Shown piece by piece: positions 17,317 to 27,380 of a stretch of DNA of 64,000 nucleotides (its first letter is position 1; every line of letters begins with the position of its first letter). The stretch is taken from contig NZ_WXTX01000001.1 of assembly GCF_009848685.1 (NCBI RefSeq), forward strand, positions 434,001 to 498,000, written 5' to 3'. The notes beneath the pieces were generated by a model. It saw nothing but the letters and a program-made list of their open reading frames with translations, was not told the origin of the DNA and ran no database searches. The translations under genes were made by a program, and so were the position numbers. This DNA comes from Andreprevotia sp. IGB-42. Lineage in GTDB: Bacteria > Pseudomonadota > Gammaproteobacteria > Burkholderiales > Chitinibacteraceae.

Positions 17317-19035
17317 TCATGGCGGTGCAGGCAGCGAGAAATGGAACGTTGCCCCCACGCCCACTTCGCCCTCCGCCCAGATGCGCCCGCCATGGCGCAC
17401 GATGATGCGCTGCACGTTGGCAAGGCCGATGCCGGTACCGGGAAACTCTTCCACCCCGTGCAGCCGGTGGAACACACCGAACAGCTGTTCGTAATAGCGC
17501 ATGTCGAAACCCGCGCCATTGTCCGCCACCGTGTAGATACATTCCTTGTCGGCACGCTCGCCGGTGACGGTGATGCTGGCCTGCGGGTTCTTGCCCGAAT
17601 ACTTGATGGCATTGGACAGCAGGTTGGCCCATACCTGCCGGATCAGCGCCACATCCCCCCATGCCTCTGGCAAGGGCGCCAGCGACCACTGCAGCTCACG
17701 CCCGGCAGTCTCTTCACCCAGCGCGTTGAAACAGTCTTGTGCCAGCGTGGTCATGTCCACCGCCATCGGCACGATGGCGGCACTGCCCAGCCGCGAAAAA
17801 GCCAACAGGCTGTCGATCAATGTGCCCATTTTCTTGCTGCTGTCGCGGATCACCTGGATCAAGCGCCGGCCTTCTTCATCCAGATGGCCTTGCTGGGTGT
17901 TTTCCAGCATGCGGGCAAACCCGTCGACTGCACGCAGTGGCGAGCGCAGATCGTGCGATACCGAATAGCTGAAGCTTTCCAGCTCCCGGTTGGCCGCTTC
18001 CAGCTGTGCGGCGCGCTGCGCTAGGCTGGCCATCAGCGAGACGCGCTCCAGCGCCACCGTCATCTGGCTGCCGACCGCGCCGAGGATTTCCAGGTCTTCC
18101 TGCTCCGGCTGGTATGCCGGTGCCGGCAAGACATGCAAGCGACCCAGCCGGCGCGCGCCCACCAACAGCGGCATGGAAACGAGCGGATAGCTGGCCCCGT
18201 CTTGCGGCAGCGGCGCTTCGTGAAACCTGGCGCCCGGTGCCCACGGCAAATCGTCATCGCCGCTTTGCTGTGCTGCCAGCCACGCAACGAGTTCCGGCGG
18301 CACCTTGCCCACCAGCACGTTGCGCGTGGTGCCCGCGTTGCTGCCAAGACAGATCCAGCCCGCACGGTAACGCGACAGCGCCATCAGCCCGCGCAGAGCA
18401 CTCTGGCATACGGCATCGGTCGAATCGGCATTGATCAGTCCTTCTGCCACGCCATACAGCCCACGCAGCAGCTGGTTGGAATGCACGATCTCCTGCTGCT
18501 GGCTTTTCAGCTCGTCGTTCATGTGCATGGCTTCCTCGTACGTGGAAAGCAGCATGTCGACGATCTGTTGCCGGTCTGAATTGATGTAATGGGTTTTGCC
18601 ATCGAGCATCACTTCCATGCCCATCTGCACCTTGCTGGTCTTGCGCATGTGCAGGTTGAGCAGGATGTAATTGAGGCGGGACAGCAGCATCCGGGGTTCA
18701 TACGGTTTGCGCACCAGATTGTCCGCACCGCACTCCAGGCTTTTGGCCACTTCCTGCATGCCGGCCAGCGAAGTGACGATCACCACCGGGATGTCTTTCA
18801 GCCCGGCATCGGCTTTTACCGCAGCGCACAGCTGGTAGCCGTCCATTTCCGGCATCACGATATCGGTAATGATCAGCGTGGGCCGGTGCTGTTGCAGGCG
18901 CTCCAGCGCCACACGGCCATTTTCGGCCACCTCGACCGTATATCCCTCTTCTTCCAGCAGGAAGCGCAACTGTTCTGCCTGCGTGGGGCTGTCTTCCGCG
19001 ATCAGTATGCTAACGCCAGCGCCGGTACTTTCCAT
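17317..19035 (-). CDS. REC-GAF hybrid histidine kinase, last gene of the Wsp-like operon
   Basis: A 572-residue soluble protein. A receiver domain comes first (residues about 8-125, acceptor Asp in LIITDIVMPEMDG), then a coiled coil and a GAF-like region (about 190-345). The HisKA box is FSYSVSHDLRSPLR near residue 375, and a HATPase domain follows with NLLSNAIKYSGK, VADNGAGFDM and GTGIGLANVQRI. No membrane segment is present. It probably receives phosphate from the CheA-REC protein or acts as a kinase downstream of it. It occupies the position where Wsp operons encode the diguanylate cyclase WspR. The tau promoter region follows its stop without a visible terminator. Confidence 0.85.
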   Translation of the reverse strand: MESTGAGVSILIAEDSPTQAEQLRFLLEEEGYTVEVAENGRVALERLQQHRPTLIITDIVMPEMDGYQLCAAVKADAGLKDIPVVIVTSLAGMQEVAKSLECGADNLVRKPYEPRMLLSRLNYILLNLHMRKTSKVQMGMEVMLDGKTHYINSDRQQIVDMLLSTYEEAMHMNDELKSQQQEIVHSNQLLRGLYGVAEGLINADSTDAVCQSALRGLMALSRYRAGWICLGSNAGTTRNVLVGKVPPELVAWLAAQQSGDDDLPWAPGARFHEAPLPQDGASYPLVSMPLLVGARRLGRLHVLPAPAYQPEQEDLEILGAVGSQMTVALERVSLMASLAQRAAQLEAANRELESFSYSVSHDLRSPLRAVDGFARMLENTQQGHLDEEGRRLIQVIRDSSKKMGTLIDSLLAFSRLGSAAIVPMAVDMTTLAQDCFNALGEETAGRELQWSLAPLPEAWGDVALIRQVWANLLSNAIKYSGKNPQASITVTGERADKECIYTVADNGAGFDMRYYEQLFGVFHRLHGVEEFPGTGIGLANVQRIIVRHGGRIWAEGEVGVGATFHFSLPAPP

Positions 19036-19093
19036 ACACGCTCCTGTTCAGTCATTGCAGATTGCAAGCTGCCTGCCGTTGCCAGCCTCTGCC

Positions 19094-20170
19094 CTAAGGC
19101 TGGGTACCCAGGCGGCGCAACGTGGCGGCGATATCATCAGGTGCCAGCACGAAATGCGCGGCTTCCAGCTTGACGGCCTCGCCCGGCATGCCGAACACCA
19201 CGCAGCTTTCCTCGTCCTGCGCGATGGTGACCGCGCCGGCGTTGCGCATCAGCTTGAGTTCCTGCGCGCCATCCTTGCCCATGCCGGTCAGCAATACCCC
19301 CACCGCATTGCCGCCATAGGCCTGCGCCACCGAGCGGAACAGGCAGGCTACCGACGGCCGCAAGCCATGCTCTGCCGGCCCGGACGTCAGCCTGACCTGC
19401 CCGCCGGCAGTCACTTCCATATGCACGCCATCGGGCGCGAGGTAAGCGCAGCGGCCCAGTATCGGCGCGCCATGCTCGGCCAGACGCACCGGAAAACCGC
19501 TGCTTTGCCCCAGCCATTCCGCAAACCCGGCGGCAAACCCCGCAGCAATATGCTGGACGATGACGATGGGCAGCGTGAAGGTGGCAGGCAATTGCGACAG
19601 CACATCGCGCAGCACCAGCGGCCCACCGGTGGAAGCGCCGATGGCCACCAGCCGTATCTGCCGGCCGCTGGCCAGCGCGGATTCCAGCGGCGGGTGATTG
19701 CGCGCATGGCTCCAGCGCCGTACCACGCTGACCTCGGACAGCAGCTTGATGGTCTGCAGCAGCTCACGCATCGATGTATCGAAATCCGGGTGACCCAGCC
19801 CCAGCGGTCGGCCGATCACCGTAAGCGCACCCGCCTCCAGTGCCTTGAAGGTAGCGCTGACTTCACGCGGCACCACGCTGGCAGTCACCATCACGATGCG
19901 TGTGGGGCACTCTTCCATGATGCTGCGGGTGGCGGCAAAGCCATCCACCAGCGGCATGTGGATATCCATGGTGATCACATCGGGCTTGAGGCGCCGCGCA
20001 GCTTTGACCGCTTCTTCGCCATTGCTGGCAGTACCGATCACCTGAAGTTCCGGATCGCCATTGAGCAGGTACACCAGCAGCTCCAGCGCGGACGGCGAAT
20101 CGTCGACCACCAGTATCCTGATCGGTGATCGTGACGGGGTATTGGTCTGGTGCGCGTTGTCCGCAAGCAT
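19094..20170 (-). CDS. cheB: Chemoreceptor methylesterase CheB (WspF-like)
   Basis: A 358-residue CheB. The N-terminal receiver (acceptor Asp in VITMDIHMPLVDGF, near residue 75) is joined to a methylesterase domain with the full catalytic set: Ser in GASTGGP, His in VQHIAAGF and Asp in TGMGKDGA. It removes methyl groups from receptor glutamates and provides adaptation opposite the CheR encoded at 24940. It lies 44 bases after the cheA-type gene. Confidence 0.92.
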   Translation of the reverse strand: MLADNAHQTNTPSRSPIRILVVDDSPSALELLVYLLNGDPELQVIGTASNGEEAVKAARRLKPDVITMDIHMPLVDGFAATRSIMEECPTRIVMVTASVVPREVSATFKALEAGALTVIGRPLGLGHPDFDTSMRELLQTIKLLSEVSVVRRWSHARNHPPLESALASGRQIRLVAIGASTGGPLVLRDVLSQLPATFTLPIVIVQHIAAGFAAGFAEWLGQSSGFPVRLAEHGAPILGRCAYLAPDGVHMEVTAGGQVRLTSGPAEHGLRPSVACLFRSVAQAYGGNAVGVLLTGMGKDGAQELKLMRNAGAVTIAQDEESCVVFGMPGEAVKLEAAHFVLAPDDIAATLRRLGTQP

Positions 20171-20214
20171 TGGTGGCCCATGCCACGGGCCATGGCCCGG
20201 GCGATATCAAGGTT

Positions 20215-22446
20215 TTAGAGCAGGCGTCGAACCACTTCCAGCAGGTTGCCCTGATCGAAGCTGCCTTTCACAATATAGGCATCCGCGCCGACGTTGATGC
20301 CGTGTTCGCGGTCCTCGCGCGAATCGAGCGCGGTCACCAGCACCACCGGCAACGCCTTGAGCTTGCTGTCGCGACGGATCTGCGTCGCCAGCTCGAAGCC
20401 GTCCATGCGCGGCATTTCCACGTCGGACACCACCAGGTCGAACTGGCCCACGCGCAAGGTGGTCAGCGCATCCAGGCCATCTACCGCCGTGGTCACCCGG
20501 TAGCCGGCGGTTTCCAGGATGTTCTTGAACAGCGAGCGTGAGGTAACCGAATCATCCGCCACCAGCAGCGAGCGCTGCTGATGCTCGGGGGCGCTGGCCT
20601 GCACCGCGCCACCGGCCGGGGCAACCCTGATCGCGCTGAGCAGCAGATCCGGCACATTGAGGATGGGCACCAGCTTGCCGGCGCCCAGCACCGTGGCTGC
20701 CGCAATATTGCGCAGCCGCTGCAGTTGCGGGCCCAGCGGCTTGACCAGCACTTCCTGATCCGCCAGCACCGCATCCACAACGAACGCGATGCGGCGCAGT
20801 GCATTGCCCAGCACCACCACTTGCAGCGGTGCATCGTCATCGCTGCGCGGGCGCACCAGCCCCAGCACATCCGCCAGCCACACCAGGCCGACGATCTGGC
20901 CATCGATAGGGATGGTGTCGCGGTTTTCCACGGTACTGACGGTATGGCGCGCCACGCGGGCCACCCGCTCCACGTTCACCGAGGGCAATACGAACTGCCG
21001 GTCGCCAATGCTCACCAGTACACCGCGGAATGTCGCCAGCGTGGCCGGCAGCACGATGCGGAAGCAGGTGCCCTGCCCCTGCTGCGATTCAACCTTGATG
21101 CGCCCGCCCAGTTTCTCCACCTTCTCGCGCACGATGGCAAGGCCGAGGCCGCGCCCGGAAATGTCGGTCAGGATGGGGCTGGTGGAAAACCCCGACTCGA
21201 ACACCAGCGCCTGCAGTGCTTCGTCATCGCTCACTTCGCCCTCGCGCAGCAGGCCGCTGCGTGCCGCCACCTCGCGGATGCGGTCGTGGCGGATACCCCC
21301 GCCATCGTCTGCCACCGCGATTTCGATCTGGTTGCCATCCTGCGGCAGGATGGTGATCGAAACCCTGCCCTGCGCGGGTTTGCCGTGCTGGCTGCGTTGC
21401 TCGGCTTTCTCGATGCCATGATCGATGGCATTGCGCAGCAGGTGGATCAGCGGGTCTTTCATCTGCTCGAGGATGCGGCGGTCGATTTCGATGGCCGCCC
21501 CATCGATGACCAGTTCCACCGGCTTGCCGCTATCGCGGGACAGATCGCGCACCAGCTTGGGAAACAGTTCCAGCAGTGACGAGAACGGCAGCATCAATGC
21601 CTGCTTCATGTCGTCGAGCAGGCCATCGATCATGCCGGCCATGCTGCGCCGTTCCTGCTCGGCGCTGCGATGGATGCGCTGCAGGCGCTCATCCAGCAAG
21701 CGCAGGCGTGCATCGCCCTGCTCGAACGTCTCCAGCAGGCCGTCCACCTGTGCGGCCAGATCCCTGGCACGGCCGCGCCGGCTGCCACGCAACGCCTTGC
21801 CGGCCTTGCCCCACTCCTTGCGCCAGCCGGCAAACCCGCGCGACAGCTCGGCGATTTCGCTGGCCACATAGGCTGCGCCAAACTTCAGCGCGTGCAACTC
21901 TTCTGCCTGGTTGAGCAAGGCGGTGAGCTTGGCGGTGGAGATGCGCACGGTTTCGCTGGCTACGGGTTCGGCCGGCACCGCTCGTGTTGCTTCGGCAACG
22001 GGCCCACTTGCAGAGGATGCGGGCGCTGCAACTGCACTCCCTCCGGCTACAACACCAGCCGGTACCGGGTTGGTCGCCACAGGCGCCGTGGTGGGTGCCG
22101 CAGGCGCTGGCGTGCCCACCAGCAATGGTTGCAGCCGATCCAGCGCCTGGTAGAGCGTTTCGAAAATCTCCGGGCTGACGGTGATCTCGCCGTATTTGAG
22201 CGAAGACAGCAACTGCTCCATATCGTGGCAGACCATTTCGATCTCGCGCTGGTTCACTGCGCGCGCCGCGCCTTTCAGGCTGTGTGCTTCGCGGAACAGC
22301 GTTTCGATCAGCGTGGCTTCTGCAGCGGCATCGGGGCCTTGTTCCAGCTCGGGCAGCAAGGTCAGCATGCTTTGCAGGTGCTCGCTGGCCTCCACCTTGA
22401 AGGTAGCCAGCAAGCGCTGCAGGAAACGCTCTTCTTTTTCTGTCAT
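20215..22446 (-). CDS. Hybrid CheA-REC histidine kinase (WspE-like)
   Basis: A 743-residue protein with HPt (phosphoacceptor His55 in REAHSLKGAAR), an Ala/Pro-rich linker (about 125-185), dimerisation and HATPase domains (HLLRNAIDHGIEKAE, VADDGGGI, GRGLGLAIVREKV), a CheW-like domain and a C-terminal receiver (SDVEMPRMDGFEL). The start at 22446 is chosen because AAGGA lies six bases upstream; a longer frame reaching 22842 would overlap the receptor gene and encodes nothing CheA-like. A fused receiver rather than a separate CheY is the rule in Wsp-type pathways, which control functions other than flagellar swimming. Confidence 0.88.
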   Translation of the reverse strand: MTEKEERFLQRLLATFKVEASEHLQSMLTLLPELEQGPDAAAEATLIETLFREAHSLKGAARAVNQREIEMVCHDMEQLLSSLKYGEITVSPEIFETLYQALDRLQPLLVGTPAPAAPTTAPVATNPVPAGVVAGGSAVAAPASSASGPVAEATRAVPAEPVASETVRISTAKLTALLNQAEELHALKFGAAYVASEIAELSRGFAGWRKEWGKAGKALRGSRRGRARDLAAQVDGLLETFEQGDARLRLLDERLQRIHRSAEQERRSMAGMIDGLLDDMKQALMLPFSSLLELFPKLVRDLSRDSGKPVELVIDGAAIEIDRRILEQMKDPLIHLLRNAIDHGIEKAEQRSQHGKPAQGRVSITILPQDGNQIEIAVADDGGGIRHDRIREVAARSGLLREGEVSDDEALQALVFESGFSTSPILTDISGRGLGLAIVREKVEKLGGRIKVESQQGQGTCFRIVLPATLATFRGVLVSIGDRQFVLPSVNVERVARVARHTVSTVENRDTIPIDGQIVGLVWLADVLGLVRPRSDDDAPLQVVVLGNALRRIAFVVDAVLADQEVLVKPLGPQLQRLRNIAAATVLGAGKLVPILNVPDLLLSAIRVAPAGGAVQASAPEHQQRSLLVADDSVTSRSLFKNILETAGYRVTTAVDGLDALTTLRVGQFDLVVSDVEMPRMDGFELATQIRRDSKLKALPVVLVTALDSREDREHGINVGADAYIVKGSFDQGNLLEVVRRLL

Positions 22447-22531
22447 CGCCATCCTTGATGGGTTTGCAGCAACGGGCTGGCAGCCGGCCTGACCGGCACC
22501 GGCGGGCGCCGGCCAATCCGGCCGGCACTGT

Positions 22532-24259
22532 TCACAGCTTGAAACGCGCCAGCATGCCCCGCAGCTTCTGCCCCAGGTCATGCAGGCCCTGCGCAGTAAT
22601 CTCGGATTGGCGCGCACTGGCAATGTTCTGCGAACTGGCGGTGCGGATGTTGTCCATGGCCAGCGCCAGTTGATCCATGCCCGCCAGTTGCTGCTGGGCG
22701 GAAATGGCAATCTGTGCGGCGGCCTGGGCATTCTCGACGATGGTATCGGCAAGCTGGCGGATCGCCTCCCCGGCCTCGTTCGATTGCTTGAGGCCCACTT
22801 CCACCGCCTTGCTGCCCTGCTCGGTCGCCAGCACCGCACCACTGGTGGCCTTCTGTACCTCGCCCAGGATGCCGCGCACCTGCACGGTGGCCTGCTTGGA
22901 TTGCTCGGCCAGGCTTTTCACTTCCTGTGCTACCACTGCGAAGCCCTTGCCCTGCTCACCGGCCTTGGCCGCTTCGATCGAGGCATTCACCGCCAGCAGG
23001 TTGGATTGCTCGGCCAGATCATTCACCGTGGTGATGATTTCGCCGATCTGCTGGGTCTGTTCGGACAGGCGCACGATGCTGTCGGCTACCTGCGCCATCT
23101 GGTCGTAGATGCGCTGCATACCGTCCGCCACCTCATCCACCGCCTTGCGCCCGGCCTGCGATACCTGGGCGGCGCGCTGCGCGGTTTCGGATACGGTCTT
23201 GGATTTCTGACTGGCCACGTTGGCGGTCTGCTTGATTTCCTCCACGGTGCTGGATGTCTCCGAAATCGACGTGGCGGTTTCTTCGGCGCCGGTGGAAATC
23301 TGCGTGGTGCCGGCAAGGATTTCACTGGCGGAGCCAGACAACACGTCGATCCCGCCCTGCAGCTCGCCGTTCATGTCGCGCAGCGTGGTGATCATCTTGC
23401 CGAATGCAATGCCCAGTGCATCGCGCTCGGACTGACGTACTATCTCCACGCGCAGATCACCGGCGGCAATCTTCTCTGCCACCGCTGCCATGCCGCGCAG
23501 CGATTCGCCCATGCGCGAGAACGCACGCAGCAACTGGCCGACTTCATCACTGCGGTTGCCCGGATCAAGGCCCACCGACAGATCGCCGCTGCTGATTTTC
23601 TCGGCAATCCCGGTTACCTCGCGCAATGGCTGGCCGATATTGCGGGTCAAGAAGATGCCGGCAGCGATGACGATGATCACCGCCGCCAGGAAGCCGATCA
23701 GGATGGTGAGCTGCGATGCCCTCGAGCTTTCCTGCACGCCTTCATCACGGGTTTTCAGCAGCGCCGCTTCGGCATCGTCCATCTCGCGCACGATGGCGCG
23801 GATCTGGCCCATCACGTTCTTGCCACGATCGGTCAGCACCACCGCGCGCGCGGCTTCGAAACCCTTGCCGGTACGCAAGTCTATGGTTTCTTTCAGCTCG
23901 CTCATCTTGGCCTGCACCAGAGGGGCCAGGCTGGTGATGCGCTGTTGCTGCGCCGGATTATCCGCAGTCAATGTCTTGAGTTCAGCCTGCACACCATCCA
24001 TCTGCTGCAGCGCTGCGCGATAGGGCTCCAGATAGCGGTCTTCGCCGGTGATCAGGTAGCCGCGCTGGCCGGTTTCCGCATCTTTCAGGTTGGACAGCAC
24101 CACCGCCAGCGCGGTACGTACCTGATAGGTGTGGCTGCGCCACCCGGCGGCTTCGATCAGAGTGTTGATGCTCTGGTAAGCAGTGCTGCCGATCACCACG
24201 ATGACGATCAGGATGGCCACGAAGCTCAGCCAGATTTTTGCACCTATCGAAAATTTCAT
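22532..24259 (-). CDS. Methyl-accepting chemoreceptor with CHASE3 sensor (WspA position)
   Basis: A 575-residue receptor. Membrane segments lie at about 8-30 and 184-205, with a periplasmic CHASE3 domain between them ([20 protein letters not shown] is typical). A HAMP domain follows, then the methyl-accepting coiled coil with the conserved tip [20 protein letters not shown]. The C-terminus, LARFKL, lacks the NWETF tether for CheR. The ATG at 24259 follows GGGAGT. Input is unknown; CHASE3 domains sense periplasmic or membrane states rather than a defined ligand. Confidence 0.92.
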   Translation of the reverse strand: MKFSIGAKIWLSFVAILIVIVVIGSTAYQSINTLIEAAGWRSHTYQVRTALAVVLSNLKDAETGQRGYLITGEDRYLEPYRAALQQMDGVQAELKTLTADNPAQQQRITSLAPLVQAKMSELKETIDLRTGKGFEAARAVVLTDRGKNVMGQIRAIVREMDDAEAALLKTRDEGVQESSRASQLTILIGFLAAVIIVIAAGIFLTRNIGQPLREVTGIAEKISSGDLSVGLDPGNRSDEVGQLLRAFSRMGESLRGMAAVAEKIAAGDLRVEIVRQSERDALGIAFGKMITTLRDMNGELQGGIDVLSGSASEILAGTTQISTGAEETATSISETSSTVEEIKQTANVASQKSKTVSETAQRAAQVSQAGRKAVDEVADGMQRIYDQMAQVADSIVRLSEQTQQIGEIITTVNDLAEQSNLLAVNASIEAAKAGEQGKGFAVVAQEVKSLAEQSKQATVQVRGILGEVQKATSGAVLATEQGSKAVEVGLKQSNEAGEAIRQLADTIVENAQAAAQIAISAQQQLAGMDQLALAMDNIRTASSQNIASARQSEITAQGLHDLGQKLRGMLARFKL

Positions 24260-24328
24260 GCGGTACTCCCTTTTACACAATGCCAGCAAGGCCGGCCGGC
24301 GCACTGCCCGGCCAGCATCTCGAATCAA

Positions 24329-24943
24329 TCAGGATTCCACGGTTTCGTTGATCACCATCGCCGGGTCACGGATCAGCTTCTGTGCATCGAGCACGATCAG
24401 CCTTTGCGCAGTCACGCCATGCAGGTATTCAGCGCGGATGCCGGTCAGCGTGGGCAACGGCGGCTGGATCTCGCTCATGCGCAGCAGGTTCACGCCCTCG
24501 ATCACATCGGCCAGCACGCCGAATTCCATGCTGCCATCGCGCAGGATGATCACCTTGTTCAGATCGCTGACACCGCGCTCGGGCAGATCGAAGAAGCGCT
24601 TGATATCGATTACCGAAACGATGCGCCCCCGCACGTTGACGATGCCGAGCACGAAGCGCGGCGCGCCGGGCAGTTGCGTCAGCTCGCGCAGCGGATATAC
24701 CTCGTCGACAAAACGCGATGCAAGCGCGTAGTGCTCGTGCGCCAGCACGAATTGCAGTACCTCCAGCGTCTCGCCCGCGGCATCGCTGGCAGGTACCTGG
24801 GCCATCTGGCGTGCACGCTGCTGCAGCACTTGCTGATGGGCCTGCGATGAGGGTTCCAGTGTTTCGCGCAGCGTGGCTTCGGCCGCCGCCATGCGCTCGC
24901 GCACTGCGGTCCAGTCGATGCGTTTCGGCGTGCTTGCTGTCAT
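24329..24943 (-). CDS. CheW-like adaptor with N-terminal extension (WspD-like)
   Basis: A 204-residue CheW. About 60 helical residues precede the CheW fold, which starts near LEVLQFVLAHEHYAL and includes PGAPRFVLGIVNVRGRIVSV. It couples receptor to kinase. The start overlaps the cheR-type stop by four bases. Confidence 0.88.
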   Translation of the reverse strand: MTASTPKRIDWTAVRERMAAAEATLRETLEPSSQAHQQVLQQRARQMAQVPASDAAGETLEVLQFVLAHEHYALASRFVDEVYPLRELTQLPGAPRFVLGIVNVRGRIVSVIDIKRFFDLPERGVSDLNKVIILRDGSMEFGVLADVIEGVNLLRMSEIQPPLPTLTGIRAEYLHGVTAQRLIVLDAQKLIRDPAMVINETVES

Positions 24944-26427
24944 GGCGATGTATTCCCCAAGGCAATGATTTCCGCCAGCCGGCCGGCCGTCATGCCTTCG
25001 GATTCAGGCAGCAGCGCATTGGCGTCGTAGCGCGCAAGCAGCTCGCGCGCGTTGGCAAAATGCCTGGCGGCGCCGGCAATGCCCAGCCGCCGCTTGAGGT
25101 TACCCAGCGCGAAATGCGCCAGCACGAAATCGGGATCGAGATAGATGGCCCGCCGCAGCGCCGCCATGGCTTCGTCGGTCTGACCCAGTTCTTCCTGCAC
25201 GGCGGACAGCAGGTATTGGCAGCCGGGGTTCAGCCTGTCGCTGGCAATCGCACGCTCGCAACAGCGCGATGCCTGGTGCAGCTCGCCAAGATTGGCGTGG
25301 ATATGCGCCAGCAGCAGCAGAGAGCGGGTATCGTCCACGCCGCTGCCCAGCAGTTGCGCGGCACGCTCGTACTCGCCCCGCTGGTAATGCGCCTGCGCCT
25401 GCTGGTAGTGCGCGTCTGCACTGGCCGCATCCTCGCTCACTGAAGTGGGTTGCGCTTGCAGTGGCTGCGGCTCGCCCGTGGTGGCGAGCGGCAGATCGTC
25501 CAGCGCCTCCGTCAGCCATGCCAGCGGCTGGCGCAGATCGGCGCCCTGATCCGGCTGGGGTTTGCGGTAAATAACCGCATCCGGGAAATTGACGGTCTGG
25601 AAGTCATGGAAAATCTGCTGGTTGGTTTCCACCGCGCCCACGGCCAGCCAGCCATCGTCGCGCAGTGCCCGGCGCAGGTTGCCCACTACCTTTTCCACCC
25701 GCTGCGCATCGAAATAAATCAATACGTTGCGACACATGATCAGGTCCAGCGCATTGGTGTTGTTTTCAACCGCCGGGTAACTGTCTTCCACCAGGTTGAG
25801 GTAGGAAAACGTCACCATGTCCTTGATGCGTGGCAACAGCGCCATATGGTTGCTGGGCAATACCTTGAAGTAACCGTTACGCACCCAGGGCGGCGTATTG
25901 CGGAATGACCATTGCGGGTAGACGGCGGCACGGGCGCGCGCCAGCGCCAGCGGGTTGATGTCGGTACCCAGGATGGCAATGCGCCACGCCGGCAGATCAG
26001 GCAGCAGCCGCGCCAGCAAAATGGCCATCGAGTAAGGTTCTTCGCCACTGCAGCACGCAGCGCTCCACAGGCGCAGGCTGAGGTTGCCGCTGGCGCGCCG
26101 CGCCTGGATCAACGCTGGCAAGATCTCCCGTTCCAGCGCATCGAACACCGCCGGCTCACGGTAGAAATAGGTTTCCCCGATCGTGAGATGCCGCGCCACC
26201 ACCTCCACGTCGTGGCGGCTGAGCGGTGCGGCCATCAACCGTTGCATGCATGCCTGTACATCGGCATCGCCGCACTCCTGTGCCACTGCCGCCATGCCGC
26301 GCAACAGGTCGGCATGCCGGGCTGCCGGGTAATGCAGGCCGATCGACGACACCAGGAAACCCGCAAAGCGGGTGAGCAAGGCAATGTCTGCAGCGGGGCT
26401 GGCCGAGGGCAATGCCATGTTCGTCAC
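24940..26427 (-). CDS. CheR methyltransferase with C-terminal TPR repeats (WspC-like)
   Basis: A 495-residue protein. The methyltransferase part (about 1-285) shows ETYFYREPAVFDALE and the SAM-binding LRLWSAACCSGEEPYSMAIL. The C-terminal part (about 320-470) is built of TPR-like helices with ADAHYQQAQAHYQRGEYERA and ALRRAIYLDPDFVLAHFALG. It methylates receptor glutamates; the TPRs probably replace pentapeptide tethering. Four-base overlaps on both sides place it firmly in the operon. Confidence 0.9.
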   Translation of the reverse strand: MTNMALPSASPAADIALLTRFAGFLVSSIGLHYPAARHADLLRGMAAVAQECGDADVQACMQRLMAAPLSRHDVEVVARHLTIGETYFYREPAVFDALEREILPALIQARRASGNLSLRLWSAACCSGEEPYSMAILLARLLPDLPAWRIAILGTDINPLALARARAAVYPQWSFRNTPPWVRNGYFKVLPSNHMALLPRIKDMVTFSYLNLVEDSYPAVENNTNALDLIMCRNVLIYFDAQRVEKVVGNLRRALRDDGWLAVGAVETNQQIFHDFQTVNFPDAVIYRKPQPDQGADLRQPLAWLTEALDDLPLATTGEPQPLQAQPTSVSEDAASADAHYQQAQAHYQRGEYERAAQLLGSGVDDTRSLLLLAHIHANLGELHQASRCCERAIASDRLNPGCQYLLSAVQEELGQTDEAMAALRRAIYLDPDFVLAHFALGNLKRRLGIAGAARHFANARELLARYDANALLPESEGMTAGRLAEIIALGNTSP

Positions 26428-26885
26428 GCCCCGTGTTCCAGCGCCTGATCAAGCGCCTGCTGTTCGCTCTGCGTGAGGAACGTATCCAGATCGTGGATCA
26501 GCAGCAGCCCGTCGGGCAATGTGAGCACGCCCTGCACATAGGCCACGTCGGGCAACAGTTGCTCTGCAGCCAGCACCTGCTCGGGCATGCATGCCATCAC
26601 ACCCTGTGTTTCATCCACGCACAGGCCCACTGCGCGCGTGGTGGTCCTCGCCAGCAAGATCTGATCACCCAGCCGCAATGCGCGTGGCGGCAAGCCGAAG
26701 CGGCTGCGGATATCGAAAACCGGCATGACCGTGCCCTGCACATCGATAGCGCCCTGCACGCCGGCCGGCGCACCGGGCAATGCGGTGATGGCCTGCGCAC
26801 GAATCACGCGCTCGACACGGCCCAGTGCCAGCGCATAACGCTGGTCATCGAGTGTAAACACCATCAGTTGAGAAAAATCGCGCAT
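26424..26885 (-). CDS. CheW-like adaptor (first gene of the Wsp-like operon)
   Basis: A 153-residue single-domain CheW, with LMVFTLDDQRYALALGRVER at the start and PGAPAGVQGAIDVQGTVMPV as the interaction loop. ATG at 26885 has AGGA four bases upstream; a GTG nine codons earlier (26912) is an alternative. Two CheW proteins in one operon is the Wsp pattern. Confidence 0.85.
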   Translation of the reverse strand: MRDFSQLMVFTLDDQRYALALGRVERVIRAQAITALPGAPAGVQGAIDVQGTVMPVFDIRSRFGLPPRALRLGDQILLARTTTRAVGLCVDETQGVMACMPEQVLAAEQLLPDVAYVQGVLTLPDGLLLIHDLDTFLTQSEQQALDQALEHGA

Positions 26886-27380
26886 TGCATCCTGATCACC
26901 GGCCCCGGCCACCGCAAATACCGGTATGCCGTAAGCATTGAAGATAAAGCCCCGCTAGCCGGCTGGCGGCACCAGCAATGCCCACCCAAGCCGGCGCCTG
27001 GAAAAAATGGTTTGAATACAAGCCACAAGATCAGCCCGGCCACCCTGCAGCCCGGCGTACATCTGGCCGCAGATGCCGTCTGTAGTAGCCCCGCAGCGGT
27101 TGGGTACAACATTGCATCGCTTTTATGCTAAAAGTTTAGTCAGACATCTTCGTTTTAACCAAACAAAATAAGTAAGCAAAAGCGTGACTGGCTGGACGGC
27201 AGTGGTCAGCAGCACGAAACGGGGAATGTGCGCCGCAGCGGCGATGGAGGAATCAGGGTTGAGCACAGAACGGAAGCAGACCAGGCCATGCCTGACCGGT
27301 TTGACAGTTGGCTGCGCCCGCAGACTTGACAACGTCAAGTATCGGCATGCGCGTTGCAGATTCGCGGCATGGGGCACGCC
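26886..27380. promoter_or_regulatory. Divergent promoter region between the Wsp-like operon and the EAL protein gene
   Basis: This 495-base gap has no convincing gene. It contains a short palindrome CTAAA-AG-TTTAG (27128-27139) in an AT-rich patch and a perfect one, CTTGAC-AAC-GTCAAG (27325-27339). The latter overlaps a consensus -35 hexamer TTGACA (27326-27331). A second TTGACA is at 27301. No good -10 was found, so promoters are only suggested. Confidence 0.45.

Noticed and set aside
22447-22842. N-terminal extension of the CheA-REC protein to 22842
   Set aside because: The extension overlaps the receptor gene in another frame and is Arg/Pro-rich nonsense. A good ribosome site and the HPt start are at 22446.
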